Shown: positions 46,125-55,734 of the stretch, piece by piece
Numbering within the stretch: position 1 is the stretch's first letter
Layout of the letters: each line of letters opens with the position of its first letter
Source: Brachybacterium timonense
GTDB taxonomy: Bacteria > Actinomycetota > Actinomycetes > Actinomycetales > Dermabacteraceae
Reading direction: 5' to 3'
DNA: 64,000 nt
Assembly: GCF_900258505.1 (NCBI RefSeq)
Contig: NZ_LT984895.1
Location: 959,952-1,023,951 of the forward strand
Notes under the pieces: generated by a model
What the model was told of the DNA's origin: nothing
Database searches by the model: none
The model's input: the letters and a program-made list of their open reading frames with translations, nothing else
Program-made: the position numbers and the translations under genes

Positions 46125-47711
46125 GTGTTCAACAACCTCTCCGACCGCATCACAGCGTCCCTGAAAGGGCTGCGCGGTCACGGCCGCCTCACGGAGGCGG
46201 ACGTCGACAAGACCATCCGCGAGATCCGCCGCGCCCTCCTGGACGCTGACGTCGCCGTCTCCGTGGTGCGCGAGTTCACCGGTCGCGTGCGGGAACGCGC
46301 GCTCGGTGAGGAGGTCTCCAAGGCACTCAACCCAGCCCAGCAGGTGGTCAAGATCGTCCACGCTGAGCTGGTCGAGGTGCTGGGTGGCGCCACCGGTGAA
46401 CTGCACTGGTCCAAGAACCCGCCCACCGTGATCATGCTGGCCGGTCTGCAGGGCGCGGGTAAGACCACGCTCGCGGGCAAGCTCGCCCGCTGGATGCGCG
46501 AGGAAGGCCACACCCCACTGCTGGTCGCGGCCGATCTGCAGCGTCCGAACGCCGTCAACCAGCTGCAGATCGTCGGCGAACGCGCCGGTGTTCCGGTGTT
46601 CGCCCCCGAGCCAGGTAACGGCGTGGGGGACCCGGTGCTGGTGGCCATGAATGGCGTATCCACCGCCCAGTTCCAACAGCACGACGTGGTGATCGTCGAT
46701 ACCGCCGGCCGCCTGGGCGTCGACGAAGAGATGATGCAGCAGGCGCGGGATATCCGCGACGCCGTCGGTCCTCACGAGATCCTGTTCGTGGTCGACGCGA
46801 TGATCGGTCAGGACGCCGCCCGCGTGGCGGAGGCCTTCCGCGACGGCGTGGGCTTCACCGGCGTGGTCCTGTCCAAGCTCGACGGCGATGCACGCGGCGG
46901 TGCGGCGCTGTCGATCACCGGCGTCACCCAGCGGCCGATCCTCTTCGCCTCCACCGGTGAGCAGCTCGGCGACTTCGAGCGCTTCCACCCGGACCGCATG
47001 GCCAACCGCATCCTCGATATGGGTGACGTGCTCACCCTCATCGAGCAGGCGGAGAAGACCTTCGATGAGAAGGAAGCGCAGAAGGCCGCGCAGAAGCTGG
47101 CCTCCGGTGAGGATTTCACGCTCGATGACTTCCTCGCTCAGATGCAGCAGCTCAAGAAGATGGGCTCGCTCAAGAAGATGCTCGGCATGCTGCCGAACAT
47201 GGGCCAGTACCGCGAGGCCATCGAGAACTTCGATGAGTCCGAGCTGGGGCGCGTCGAGGCGATCATCCGCTCGATGACTCCGGCCGAACGCAATGACCCG
47301 AAGATCATCAATGGTTCCCGTCGTGCCCGTATTGCGAAGGGCTCCGGCACCACCGTGCAGGCCGTGAATCAGCTGCTGGATCGCTTCAAGCAGGCGCAGC
47401 AGATGATGAAGCAGATGGGCCGCGGCATGGCAGGTGGGCCGGGTGGCATGCCCGGGATGCCCGGCGGGCCCGGCATGGGCTTCGGCAAGAAGTCCCGCGG
47501 CCGCCAGCAGGCGCCCTCCGGTGGGAAGAAGAAAGCGAAGTCGAAGAACCCCGCGAAGGCCGCACGCGAACTCGCTGAAGCGCAGAAGAAAGCAAAGGAA
47601 TCCCAGAGCTCTGCCTTCGGTGCGGGCGCCGGTGCAGGCGGCATGGGGGATCTGTCCGATCTCGATCTCTCGCAGCTGCCGCCGGAGATGCGCAAGATGC
47701 TCGGCAAGTGA
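46125..47711 (+). CDS. ffh: signal recognition particle protein Ffh
   Basis: This 528-residue protein starts at GTG 46125 behind AAGGA. The N domain is LSDRITASLKGLRGHGRLTE. The G domain has P-loop GLQGAGKTTLAGKLA, DTAGRLGVDEEMMQQ and SKLDGDARGG. The M domain is rich in Met and Lys (QMQQLKKMGSLKKMLGMLP) and is followed by a Gly/Met then Lys-rich tail. It binds signal sequences and 4.5S RNA and delivers ribosomes to FtsY. It is about 75 residues longer than E. coli Ffh because of the C-terminal tail, a common actinobacterial feature. Confidence 0.97.
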   Translation: MFNNLSDRITASLKGLRGHGRLTEADVDKTIREIRRALLDADVAVSVVREFTGRVRERALGEEVSKALNPAQQVVKIVHAELVEVLGGATGELHWSKNPPTVIMLAGLQGAGKTTLAGKLARWMREEGHTPLLVAADLQRPNAVNQLQIVGERAGVPVFAPEPGNGVGDPVLVAMNGVSTAQFQQHDVVIVDTAGRLGVDEEMMQQARDIRDAVGPHEILFVVDAMIGQDAARVAEAFRDGVGFTGVVLSKLDGDARGGAALSITGVTQRPILFASTGEQLGDFERFHPDRMANRILDMGDVLTLIEQAEKTFDEKEAQKAAQKLASGEDFTLDDFLAQMQQLKKMGSLKKMLGMLPNMGQYREAIENFDESELGRVEAIIRSMTPAERNDPKIINGSRRARIAKGSGTTVQAVNQLLDRFKQAQQMMKQMGRGMAGGPGGMPGMPGGPGMGFGKKSRGRQQAPSGGKKKAKSKNPAKAARELAEAQKKAKESQSSAFGAGAGAGGMGDLSDLDLSQLPPEMRKMLGK

Positions 47712-47761
47712 GTGTGACGGGCTGTGGAACGGGCCGACGGGGCCTTTGAGAGGATGGTCCC

Positions 47762-48871
47762 ATGAGCGACGCCGCCCCGCCTGTTCTGCATCTGACCGGC
47801 CCGATCCTGGTCGACGAAACCCACGAACTGTCCGAGGCCTGGGTTCACGACGGCCGTATCCATCATGAGCGGCCCGACCTGCCGGCCAGTACCGAGGTGC
47901 GTCGGATCGACGGTGCAGTGGTCCCCGGGCTCGCGGACCTGCACTGCCACCTGGGCATCGGCGATGGCGGCGGTGGGATCAGCCTGGCGGAAGCCCGCGC
48001 CCAGGCGCTCACCGACCGCGACACCGGGGTGCTGCTGATCCGCGACGCCGGCTCGATCATCGACAACTCCCCGCTGCAGCAGCAGGACGACCTGCCCCGT
48101 CTGATCCGCTGTGGACGTCACCTGGCCCGCACGCGCCGCTACCTCATCGGGTACGCCGATGAGGTTGAGCCAGAGGATCTGCCCCGTGCTGTCGCCCGGG
48201 AAGCTGGGCGCTCAGATGGCTGGGTGAAGCTCGTGGGGGACTGGATCGACCGCCCCGTCGGCGACCTTTCCCCATGCTGGGACGCGGACACATTCACTGC
48301 TGCAGCCCAGGCCGCCCATGACCACGGCGCCCGCATCACCGCGCACACGTTCGCTGAGCAGACCCTGCCGCTGCTGCTCGACGCGGGCTTTGACTGCCTT
48401 GAACATGCGACCGGGCTGACAGCAGACACCATTGCTCGCGCCGCCGATGCCGACGTACCGGTGGTGACCACGCTGGTGAACGTTGACGCTTTCGAGACCT
48501 ACGCCCGGCAGGGCGAGAAGAAGTTCCCCACCTACTCGGCGCATATGCGACGTCTGCGCGAGCAGCGGTTCGAACGCACCCGCGATGCCCTGGACGCGGG
48601 CGTGAAACTCCTGACCGGCACCGACGCTGGGGGAGTGCTCAGCCACGGCATCATCCACGACGAACTCGACGAGCTGGCGACAGCGGGCCTCACGGCCACT
48701 GAGATCCTCACCGCTGCCGCCTGGGAGCCACGCCGCTTCCTGAACGTGCCCGGCCTGGAGGACGGCGCCCCAGCAGACCTGCTCGTGGTCCCGCGTGACC
48801 CGCGCGAGGATCACCGTGCCCTGCGGGATCTCACGCACGTTGTGTTGCGCGGGAGCGTCGTGGTCGGCTGA
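47762..48871 (+). CDS. metal-dependent amidohydrolase
   Basis: This is a 369-residue member of the amidohydrolase (TIM-barrel) family. DLHCHLGIG supplies the H-x-H metal pair. KLVGDWID carries a lysine at the position that is often carboxylated, TAHTFAEQ and LEHATGLT carry the next His ligands, and GTDAGGVLSHG the final Asp. The fold matches imidazolonepropionase/prolidase-like enzymes, but the substrate is unknown. It lies between ffh and rpsP, a frequent neighbourhood in actinomycetes. It is cytosolic. Confidence 0.85.
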   Translation: MSDAAPPVLHLTGPILVDETHELSEAWVHDGRIHHERPDLPASTEVRRIDGAVVPGLADLHCHLGIGDGGGGISLAEARAQALTDRDTGVLLIRDAGSIIDNSPLQQQDDLPRLIRCGRHLARTRRYLIGYADEVEPEDLPRAVAREAGRSDGWVKLVGDWIDRPVGDLSPCWDADTFTAAAQAAHDHGARITAHTFAEQTLPLLLDAGFDCLEHATGLTADTIARAADADVPVVTTLVNVDAFETYARQGEKKFPTYSAHMRRLREQRFERTRDALDAGVKLLTGTDAGGVLSHGIIHDELDELATAGLTATEILTAAAWEPRRFLNVPGLEDGAPADLLVVPRDPREDHRALRDLTHVVLRGSVVVG

Positions 48872-49088
48872 TGCCGTGACGGCACGGCGCTGCGCCAGCA
48901 TGTGCCCCGCCGCACACGGCCGACGGGTTGGTCAGCACCCCGCGGCCCTGGCATAATCGACCGCTGTATGTGCCCCGGCCGGCCCTCTACCCGCCGGAGT
49001 GCGACACCGCGAGCAACGCCAGCGCCCGCATCACCCCACAGGCAGCGGCGGAGCTCACCCGAACGTTCCTGAAGGAGAGTCCACACCC

Positions 49089-49568
49089 GTGGCCGTCAAG
49101 ATCCGCCTGAAGCGCATGGGCAAGATCCGTGCACCGTTCTACCGCGTCGTCGTCGCCGATTCGCGCAAGAAGCGCGACGGCGCCGTGATCGAGGAGATCG
49201 GCAAGTACCACCCCACCGAGAACCCCTCCGTGATCGACATCAACTCCGAGCGTGCGCAGTACTGGCTCGGCGTCGGCGCGCAGCCCACCGAGCAGGTCGC
49301 CGCGCTGCTGAAGGTCACCGGTGACTGGCAGAAGTTCACCGGCGAGGGCGACGCCTCCGGCTCCCTGAAGACCGCCGAGGCCAAGGAGTCCGCTGAGGAC
49401 CGCATCGCTGCTGCCGACAAGGCCGCTGCCGAGTCCCGCGAGGCTGCTGCCAAGGCGAAGGCTGAGGCCGAGGCGGAGAAGAACGCTGAGGACGAGTCCG
49501 CCGAGGAGTCCGCTGAGGCTGAGGCTCCGGCCGAGGGTGGCGACGCCGAGTCCACCGACGAGGCCTGA
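49089..49568 (+). CDS. rpsP: 30S ribosomal protein S16
   Basis: The predicted protein has 159 residues. [20 protein letters not shown] is the S16 N-terminus, starting at GTG 49089, and the S16 core ends near residue 85. Beyond it is a tail of about 75 residues rich in Ala, Glu and Lys ([20 protein letters not shown]), seen in many actinobacterial S16 proteins. It binds 16S rRNA early in 30S assembly. It is the first gene of the rpsP-khpA-rimM-trmD operon. Confidence 0.97.
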   Translation: MAVKIRLKRMGKIRAPFYRVVVADSRKKRDGAVIEEIGKYHPTENPSVIDINSERAQYWLGVGAQPTEQVAALLKVTGDWQKFTGEGDASGSLKTAEAKESAEDRIAAADKAAAESREAAAKAKAEAEAEKNAEDESAEESAEAEAPAEGGDAESTDEA

Positions 49569-49569
49569 G

Positions 49570-49812
49570 ATGAGCGCACGCGCCGAAGCTCTGGATCACC
49601 TGGTGCGCGGCATCGTCGATGACCCCGACGCCGTACGCGTGACGGAGAAGTCGACCCGTCGTGGCCCGCTGCTCGAGGTGCGGGTCAGCCCCGCAGACCT
49701 CGGGCGCGTGATCGGTCGCTCGGGTCGCACTGCACGCGCTCTGCGCACCGTGACCTCCGCCCTGTCCGACGACGACGTCCGCGTGGACATCGTGGACACG
49801 GATCGGCGCTGA
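49570..49812 (+). CDS. khpA: KH-domain RNA-binding protein KhpA
   Basis: This 80-residue protein consists of a single KH domain. The RNA-binding loop is in ADLGRVIGRSGRTARALRTV (G-R-S-G in the GxxG position). The family (YlqC) binds RNA broadly, with KhpB as partner in Gram-positives, and affects growth and division. It starts one base after the rpsP stop region and precedes a lipoprotein gene by one base. Confidence 0.92.
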   Translation: MSARAEALDHLVRGIVDDPDAVRVTEKSTRRGPLLEVRVSPADLGRVIGRSGRTARALRTVTSALSDDDVRVDIVDTDRR

Positions 49813-49813
49813 G

Positions 49814-50758
49814 GTGCGCATCACCCTGTCCGCATCCGCGAGCGGCGCTGCCCGGCAGCGCCGCTCGCGGCATGTCGCCCCACGCACCGGTGCTGCTGGT
49901 CATCGCACCCGCGCTGGGCTCGCGACGCTCGCTGCCACCCTCCTGATCGCTGGCTGCGGCCCAGGCGCCCCCGCGTCGGGAGGTTCGGACGGCGGTTCGG
50001 ATGATGGAAGCGCTGAGGCGTCGCCGAGCGTAACCACGGATCCTGCCCTTGAGGCGGCCTGTGCAGACTTCTGGGGCGATCCCGCCTACCGCACCCCGCT
50101 CTCACGGGATGTTCTCGACCGCGCCGCCACAGCGCCCGAGGTCGGCGCGGAGGACCCGTTCTTCTACGCCATCACGGGTGATGACATAGAGGACGCGTTC
50201 GCCGACGTGACCGGCAAGGGCGCCGAGGCAGCGGCGAAACTCGCCGACTGGTTCCGCACCGAGCCCGAGAAGGGCAAGGACGCCGACCGTGAGGCGTTCC
50301 GTGCTGCCTGGGACGGCGTGGCCGCAGCCTGCAGCTCGACCTCTGTCGCTGCGGCGTGGGCCCATGAACCCGGTGAGGATGGCACGAAGCCTGCCGCACT
50401 GGTCTGCGCCGACATCATTGACACTCCCGGCACCCTGACGCACTTCGCCAATGCGAACGTGCTGACCTCCAACATGTTCAAACTCGTCGGCCGCAGCCCG
50501 AAGTCTGTGCCCTCCGACAGGATGGACGATGTGCGCGCAACCGATGAGCTGCTCGCACGCGAGGCCGCCGCTGTCGATGACTCCGCGGTGGCTGACGCCA
50601 TTGGATCCATCCGCAAGCCGTTCCAGGACGCGATCGGCGGCGACATGTACTCCGATGGACTGCAGGGCCCCCTCGATGAACTGGCCGTCGCCTGTGGCGC
50701 AGCGGGCTACGAGGTCGAGCCGAGCACCCAGGACGATGAGGATGGGGGGCTTGTGTGA
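49814..50758 (+). CDS. putative lipoprotein inserted between khpA and rimM
   Basis: This 314-residue protein starts at GTG. An unusually long, basic N-region (about 35 residues) precedes the hydrophobic stretch LATLAATLLIAGC; the lipobox LIAGC puts the lipidated Cys near residue 48. A Gly/Ser/Asp-rich linker follows, then a mostly helical domain with Cys pairs (EAACADFWGD, AACSSTS, LVCADIID, VACGAAGY). I do not recognise the family. Its stop overlaps the rimM start, so it is translated with ribosome maturation genes, although its product should sit outside the membrane. Confidence 0.65.
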   Translation: MRITLSASASGAARQRRSRHVAPRTGAAGHRTRAGLATLAATLLIAGCGPGAPASGGSDGGSDDGSAEASPSVTTDPALEAACADFWGDPAYRTPLSRDVLDRAATAPEVGAEDPFFYAITGDDIEDAFADVTGKGAEAAAKLADWFRTEPEKGKDADREAFRAAWDGVAAACSSTSVAAAWAHEPGEDGTKPAALVCADIIDTPGTLTHFANANVLTSNMFKLVGRSPKSVPSDRMDDVRATDELLAREAAAVDDSAVADAIGSIRKPFQDAIGGDMYSDGLQGPLDELAVACGAAGYEVEPSTQDDEDGGLV

Positions 50759-51360
50759 GCACGCTCGAGGTCGTGGTGGCCACGATCGGTAAGGCTCATG
50801 GTCTGCGTGGCGAGGTCTCCCTCATCCTGCGCACTGATCAGCCGGAGGAGCGCCTCGCGGCCGGGAGAACCTTCTCGGCGCCCGGCGCACCCGGTGGCGA
50901 GCTCACCGTGTCGGGGACCCGCGTGCAGCAGGGCCGCTGGTACGCGCGTTTCGCCCAGATCACCGATCGCACCGCCGCTGAGCAGTTGCGCGGCACTGAT
51001 CTGGAGCTCGCCGTGGACCGTGATCAGGAGCAGGAGGATGACCCTGATGCCTGGTATCCCTCCGAGTTGATCGGCCTGGCTGTGCACGACGCCGGTGGTG
51101 GGCGCTTGGGTACGGTGGTGGACCTCGAGCACTATCCTGCGCAGGATCTGCTGATCGTCCGCACGCGCGCCGGGCGACGCGTCATGTTGCCGTTCGTGGA
51201 GCAGCTTGTGCCCGAGATCGACTGTGAAGCCGGGATCATCCATGCGAATCCACCCGGCGGCCTGTTCGACGATGTGGCAGGCGAAGCAGCCGATGCTGTG
51301 GCCGATCGTGACATCGCATCCCGTGCCGTGGATGCGGACGACGCCGCTGGGCGGGCGTGA
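50755..51360 (+). CDS. rimM: 16S rRNA processing protein RimM
   Basis: The predicted protein has 201 residues. The N-terminal barrel begins [19 protein letters not shown], the RimM signature, followed by the linker and the PRC-barrel domain ([20 protein letters not shown]) that contacts S19. A tail rich in Ala and Asp follows. It assists maturation of the 30S head. It starts at a GTG overlapping the lipoprotein stop and overlaps trmD by GTGA. Confidence 0.95.
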   Translation: MSTLEVVVATIGKAHGLRGEVSLILRTDQPEERLAAGRTFSAPGAPGGELTVSGTRVQQGRWYARFAQITDRTAAEQLRGTDLELAVDRDQEQEDDPDAWYPSELIGLAVHDAGGGRLGTVVDLEHYPAQDLLIVRTRAGRRVMLPFVEQLVPEIDCEAGIIHANPPGGLFDDVAGEAADAVADRDIASRAVDADDAAGRA

Positions 51361-52088
51361 CTGTGCGTCTCGACGTCATCACCGTCTTCCCCGAGTACCT
51401 CGCGCCGCTGGAACTGTCGCTGATCGGGAAGGCTCGTCGCGACGGCCTGCTCGCCGTGCACGTGCATGACCTGCGTGACTACACGCATGACCGGCACCGC
51501 ACTGTGGATGACACGCCTCTGGGTGGCGGCGCCGGCATGGTGATGAAGCCTGAACCGTGGGCGGAAGCCTTCGCCGCCGTGATCGCCGACGGGCAGTGCG
51601 CGCTCGATGCGGATGCAGAACCGCTGATCGTGTTCCCGAACCCCGCCGGGGAGCCGTTCTCCCAGCCCACCGCGCAGGCATGGTCGCATGAGCCGTGGAT
51701 CATCTTCGCCTGCGGCCGATATGAGGGCATTGACGAACGGGTCTATGAGCACCTGGCCGACGCGGGGCGCCGCGTGGCGCTTACCTCCTTGGGTGACTAT
51801 GTGCTGAACGGCGGTGAGGTTGCCGTGCTCGCCATCACCGAGGCCGTGGTGCGGCTTGTGCCCGGTGTTGTGGGCAATCCGCAGAGCCTGGTTGAAGAGT
51901 CCCACAGCGACGGGATGCTCGAATATCCGCTGTACACGCGGCCCGCGCGCTGGACCGATCCCGCCGGCACGGTACGCGAAGCGCCCGAGGTGCTGCTGTC
52001 CGGCAATCACGCCCGTATCGACGCTTGGCGAGCCGAGCAGTCACAGCAGCGCACGGCCGAGCGCCGGCCGGATCTGCTCGAGCGCTGA
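51357..52088 (+). CDS. trmD: tRNA (guanine-N1)-methyltransferase
   Basis: This 243-residue SPOUT methyltransferase carries [20 protein letters not shown] at the start, the SAM-knot motifs [14 protein letters not shown] and [15 protein letters not shown], and the helical C-terminus. It methylates G37 next to the anticodon of tRNAs such as Pro, Leu and Arg, preventing +1 frameshifts. It is translated from a GTG overlapping the rimM stop. In most relatives rplS follows directly; here a bacteriocin-like cassette intervenes. Confidence 0.97.
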   Translation: MTVRLDVITVFPEYLAPLELSLIGKARRDGLLAVHVHDLRDYTHDRHRTVDDTPLGGGAGMVMKPEPWAEAFAAVIADGQCALDADAEPLIVFPNPAGEPFSQPTAQAWSHEPWIIFACGRYEGIDERVYEHLADAGRRVALTSLGDYVLNGGEVAVLAITEAVVRLVPGVVGNPQSLVEESHSDGMLEYPLYTRPARWTDPAGTVREAPEVLLSGNHARIDAWRAEQSQQRTAERRPDLLER

Positions 52089-52272
52089 CGCTCACGCAAC
52101 GTTCGGCATATGTCCGATGCATCGCATGGACGGCGGTCGGCTCGTACGTTCTGGTAAGCGTCTCCCTCGAAAGTGCTGGTACCGCTGGTGAAGTTCCGCC
52201 CTTTGAGGGTAGCCGTGGTGTGTGTGTGGATATCCTGGTCATCCCTGCAAGTACGAAAAGGAGGAGATGTCA

Positions 52273-52632
52273 ATGTCGATGTCCCGCAAGATTCTCATCA
52301 CTGTGCTGCTCGGCGCTGCACTGAGTGCTGCGCCTGCCCACGCATACGTCACGTCCACCTCATGGCAGGGAGGTGACTATACGCGTGTACCCAGCACAGT
52401 GCGATCGATCACCGTGTATGACGGTGAGAATGATAAGCGTCCAGTCCGTGGTGAGTGGCGGCAAAGCGGTGATAGTGCCGTCAAGAAGCTCGTGAACGGA
52501 AAGGGATGGGATACATCCGTATCCACGTCGACATCCGCGACGATCAGGTCGCATCGAGTAGTCGAAGAGATCGCGGTGCGTCCCGATGCCTATGGGCCGT
52601 GGATCAACACGAAAACAGGTAAGGCGATCTGA
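52273..52632 (+). CDS. small secreted peptide, candidate bacteriocin precursor
   Basis: This 119-residue product starts at one of three ATGs; 52273 has the best spacing from AAAAGGAGGAG. A clear signal peptide (ILITVLLGAALSAAPAHA, cleavage at about residue 24) leaves a mature form of about 95 residues without Cys. It is rich in Ser, Thr, Val and Trp, with TSWQGGDYTRV and YGPWINTKTGKAI. Together with the ABC pair that follows, the layout fits lactococcin 972-type loci (Cys-free secreted peptide, ATPase, large permease). I see no diagnostic lactococcin 972 sequence, so the identity of the peptide is inference from context. A signalling peptide is an alternative. Confidence 0.6.
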   Translation: MSMSRKILITVLLGAALSAAPAHAYVTSTSWQGGDYTRVPSTVRSITVYDGENDKRPVRGEWRQSGDSAVKKLVNGKGWDTSVSTSTSATIRSHRVVEEIAVRPDAYGPWINTKTGKAI

Positions 52633-52637
52633 GCCCT

Positions 52638-53303
52638 GTGACAGCGCGAGTCTCGGTGGAGCCCCTCGTCATCGAGGGGCTCCACCATGCATACATCGGG
52701 CGAGGGTCAGAAGGAGTGAGCCTGACGATTCGGTCGGGTGAGATCTGCGCACTGATGGGCCCCTCAGGGTCGGGCAAGTCCACGCTCCTGTCAGTTATCC
52801 TGGGCATCAGTGATCCGACGGCAGGGTCTGTGTCTGTCGGCGGCAGCCTTGTGAACTCGCTGACGGTCCGTGAACGAGCGGCACTGCGGTGGAAATCCAT
52901 CGGAAGCGTTCAGCAGCAGCCCGACCTGCTCCCTGAACTCACCGTCCTCGAGAATGTCGAGCTCCCTCTCGTCTTCGACCGTGCCCTTGCCAGCACGGCG
53001 ACTCAACGCGCGCGAGAGCTGCTCAGCGCGGTCGGGCTCGACGGCCACGAGGATCAGCGCGTGGACTCGCTCTCCGGGGGTGAGGCACAGCGCGTCTCGA
53101 TCGCGCGGGCACTCAGCAGGCCCGGGTTGATACTCCTCCTCGCCGACGAGCCGACGGCGGCGCTCGATCGCCGTTCGGCGCAGAGAGTGTTCGATGTCCT
53201 CCGTGAGCTCAGCGCCTCGCAAGGAGTCGGATGCCTCCTCGCCACCCACGATCCCTTCATCGCCGACCAGTGCGACGAGATTCAGCGGCTGGGCGACGCA
53301 TGA
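52638..53303 (+). CDS. ABC transporter ATP-binding protein of the peptide locus
   Basis: The predicted protein has 221 residues, starting at GTG five bases after the peptide gene. It has Walker A GPSGSGKSTLLSV, a Q-loop region (SIGSVQQQPDLLPELTVLENV), signature LSGGEAQRVSIARALS and Walker B ILLLADEPTAALD. It is of the MacB/LolD type that partners FtsX-like permeases. It energises the permease encoded next. The usual roles of this pairing in bacteriocin loci are producer immunity or export. Confidence 0.93.
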   Translation: MTARVSVEPLVIEGLHHAYIGRGSEGVSLTIRSGEICALMGPSGSGKSTLLSVILGISDPTAGSVSVGGSLVNSLTVRERAALRWKSIGSVQQQPDLLPELTVLENVELPLVFDRALASTATQRARELLSAVGLDGHEDQRVDSLSGGEAQRVSIARALSRPGLILLLADEPTAALDRRSAQRVFDVLRELSASQGVGCLLATHDPFIADQCDEIQRLGDA

Positions 53304-55459
53304 CCACATCGCTTCGCCCGTACCGATTCGCGTGGAGATTCGCGCTATCGCAGTACCCGGGAACGAGATGGCGCCGATGGTCCATCATCCTGACAACTGT
53401 CCTCTCGACACTCACAGTCCTGTATGCCGCCGGGCTCTGGCATGGGGCCTCGGCCGCTGAGCAGCGCAAGAGCGACCGCATGCCCGAGTGGGCGGCTGAA
53501 GCTGCCGACGCGCAGCTGTTTATCTCGGAGAGCTTCGGCGAGATCGACGCGCAGCAGTTCCCGATCCTGTGGGTCGAGAAGTCCTCAGCGCAGGCCGACC
53601 CCGGAGTGCCCCCGGGCTTCGACTCCTTCCCGAAGCCAGGTGAGGCCGCTGTCTCGCCGGCTCTCGCTGATAGAGGGATGACGGCCCAGTCGCTGGGGTT
53701 CGTCCCAAGCACGGCAACGTCAGGGAGACCGGGCATCATCGGGGCCGATGGCCTCGGCGGGCCCGATGAGCTCTTCGCTTACATCGTTGTAGGCTCTGAG
53801 CACTCTCTGGGTGACAGGGCACAGCTGCTCCCCTTCGCGGGTTATGCACCAGGAACCGCCGATCCTGATAGCGCTGCGTATTTCGATCTGGACGCGCCGC
53901 TGCCTGCGCCGCGAGAGCTGCTCCCGCTCCTCCTGATCATGCTGGTGGTCCCGGCATCGATCGTGCAGATCAGCGCCCTGAGCATGCATTCGACCCACCG
54001 CCAGGAACGGATGCGTATCCTGCAAGGGCTCGGCATCCCGCGAGCCGCGGTTCGACGTCTCCGAGCTGCGGAGGACCTCTGCCTGACGGTGCCCAGCGCG
54101 CTTGCCGCGAGTCTCCTCTGGCAGCTGGGGGCGAGCGCCATCTCGGAGCTTCCGGGGGCGCCGGCAGCCGTGGCCATCGGTGAGCTGACTGCATCATGGG
54201 TGGTGGTGCTCGGCTGGATCGTCGGCGTCGCGCTGCTCTCGATCACCGGATCCGCGATTGAGACCGCACGGAGCAGGCGCCGGCGGAACCCGGCGAGCCC
54301 GGAGCGTAGTCGGCCCTACGGTGCGGCGGTGCTCGCCGTCGTGATCTGCCTCCTGGGGCTACTCGAGTCTCCGTGGAACGACGGCATGGATGCCGCGGTG
54401 CGGGCGAATATCTTCCTCTTTTGCGTCGGTGTGGGAATGCTGTCTCTCCCGTGGGGACTTCCGTGGCTCGTGCGCGCTGTGCTTCTCCGTGTGCCCCGGC
54501 CGCGCTGGCCCGAGCTGCGCATCGCGCTGGCCCGCGCGACGTTCGCACCGATGACGGCAGCTCGGGTGGGGGCTCTGCTCGCGGCGATGATCGTGCTGGG
54601 AACGTTCGCACTTGCGCTGATCGCATCTCGTCAAGCGAGTCAGGAGGAATCACCGGATCGCACAGCTGCGATAAGCGTGGTCTGGCTCGAGGAGGGGGCC
54701 GCTCCCGCGCGAGCCGTCGCTGCGCGCGCTGACGCCGCCGGCTTAGAGCTCCTCCAGCTGGGAATGGATGACCAGAGCAGGGAAGTCGTCGCGGCCGAGG
54801 GCTGCCGCGACGACGTTATCGCCGCGCTTCAGCTCGATGCCCGCGTCTGCCTGTCGGCACTTGAGGACCCGAGAAATCTGCCGGAGGACTACACAGGGCC
54901 GATCCCGGTTCGCGAGGTTACCCGCCCCATGTCCTCGGCGCTGGTCATCGCGCCGACGGGGACTCGATCCATGGATGTGTTCCGAGCACTGGCCCCGGCA
55001 GGGGCGGGCCTGTCGGTCGCGGCGCCCTTCAGGGGCCCGGTCCACAACTACCTCACGGAATGGTACGGCCACCTGCTTGGCATTGGCGCGCTGGTGCTGG
55101 CGGCGGCGTTCTTCCGCGATGTGGCGGATCGCTCGCTGCGCGCTGTCGACGAACGGGCGGTCCTCTTCCGCATCGGGCTGCCCGAGCATGTGGCGTGGAA
55201 GGTGATCCGGTGGGAGCTCGCGATTCCCGCGATCATCGGGTTCGTGCTCGCTGTTGCGCTCGGCATCGCGGCTGGAGGCTTCGGTCAGGGAATCGGTCTG
55301 ACACTTCTGAGAGCCGGTGACGTACTCCTCGTCGCCCTGTCCGTGTCGGCTTTCGCCATCCTCGTCGCACTCGGCTGCACTGCGGTGGTGCGTCGGCGTG
55401 CCCGGGTAGAAGCGCGGCGGGGCAGCTTCCGCAGCGGCTCAGAACGGTCCGAACGGTGA
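53300..55459 (+). CDS. large FtsX-like permease of the peptide locus
   Basis: The predicted protein has 719 residues, starting at ATG overlapping the ATPase stop. Membrane segments are visible near the N-terminus (IILTTVLSTLTVLYAAGLW), in two central groups (ELLPLLLIMLVVPASIVQI; VVVLGWIVGVALLSITG; AAVLAVVICLLGLLESP) and at the C-terminus (GALVLAAAFF, IPAIIGFVLAVALGIAAGG, LLVALSVSAFAILVALG). Two extracytoplasmic domains lie between. Size and topology resemble the ~700-residue permeases linked to lactococcin 972-type bacteriocins. It is probably an immunity or export pump for the small peptide. Confidence 0.8.
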   Translation: MTTSLRPYRFAWRFALSQYPGTRWRRWSIILTTVLSTLTVLYAAGLWHGASAAEQRKSDRMPEWAAEAADAQLFISESFGEIDAQQFPILWVEKSSAQADPGVPPGFDSFPKPGEAAVSPALADRGMTAQSLGFVPSTATSGRPGIIGADGLGGPDELFAYIVVGSEHSLGDRAQLLPFAGYAPGTADPDSAAYFDLDAPLPAPRELLPLLLIMLVVPASIVQISALSMHSTHRQERMRILQGLGIPRAAVRRLRAAEDLCLTVPSALAASLLWQLGASAISELPGAPAAVAIGELTASWVVVLGWIVGVALLSITGSAIETARSRRRRNPASPERSRPYGAAVLAVVICLLGLLESPWNDGMDAAVRANIFLFCVGVGMLSLPWGLPWLVRAVLLRVPRPRWPELRIALARATFAPMTAARVGALLAAMIVLGTFALALIASRQASQEESPDRTAAISVVWLEEGAAPARAVAARADAAGLELLQLGMDDQSREVVAAEGCRDDVIAALQLDARVCLSALEDPRNLPEDYTGPIPVREVTRPMSSALVIAPTGTRSMDVFRALAPAGAGLSVAAPFRGPVHNYLTEWYGHLLGIGALVLAAAFFRDVADRSLRAVDERAVLFRIGLPEHVAWKVIRWELAIPAIIGFVLAVALGIAAGGFGQGIGLTLLRAGDVLLVALSVSAFAILVALGCTAVVRRRARVEARRGSFRSGSERSER

Positions 55460-55734
55460 TGTCAGGCACGACCACGCCTGTCACGAGGGTTGGATGTGGC
55501 GCGACGTGAGCGCGCACGGCATACTTGATCGCTGTGCATGCCGCGCGTGGCTCTGCCTCAGGGGAGTCGCGCACAACGCGGCCGGGCAGGTCCGTGGCGA
55601 TCGGAGTCGCCGCCAGAGGCCCAGCACACCGGCATCATCGGGCGCGCCGCCGATGCCGGCCACGTGACGTTCACCGAGGGCCCCGGCCCGCTGAACACGC
55701 TGTCCGACCTGAGGCGGAGAGCAGGAGAAGCATC
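55460..55734 (+). other. intergenic leader of rplS
   Basis: This is about 275 bp with no gene. A CATACT hexamer at 55520-55525 could be a -10, which would give rplS a leader of about 200 nt. GC-rich inverted segments in 55600-55700 could fold, but I cannot match them to a named ribosomal leader. Confidence 0.35.

Noticed and set aside
52273-52632. Firm assignment of the peptide to lactococcin 972
   Set aside because: The context fits, but I could not match the mature sequence to the family's conserved positions.
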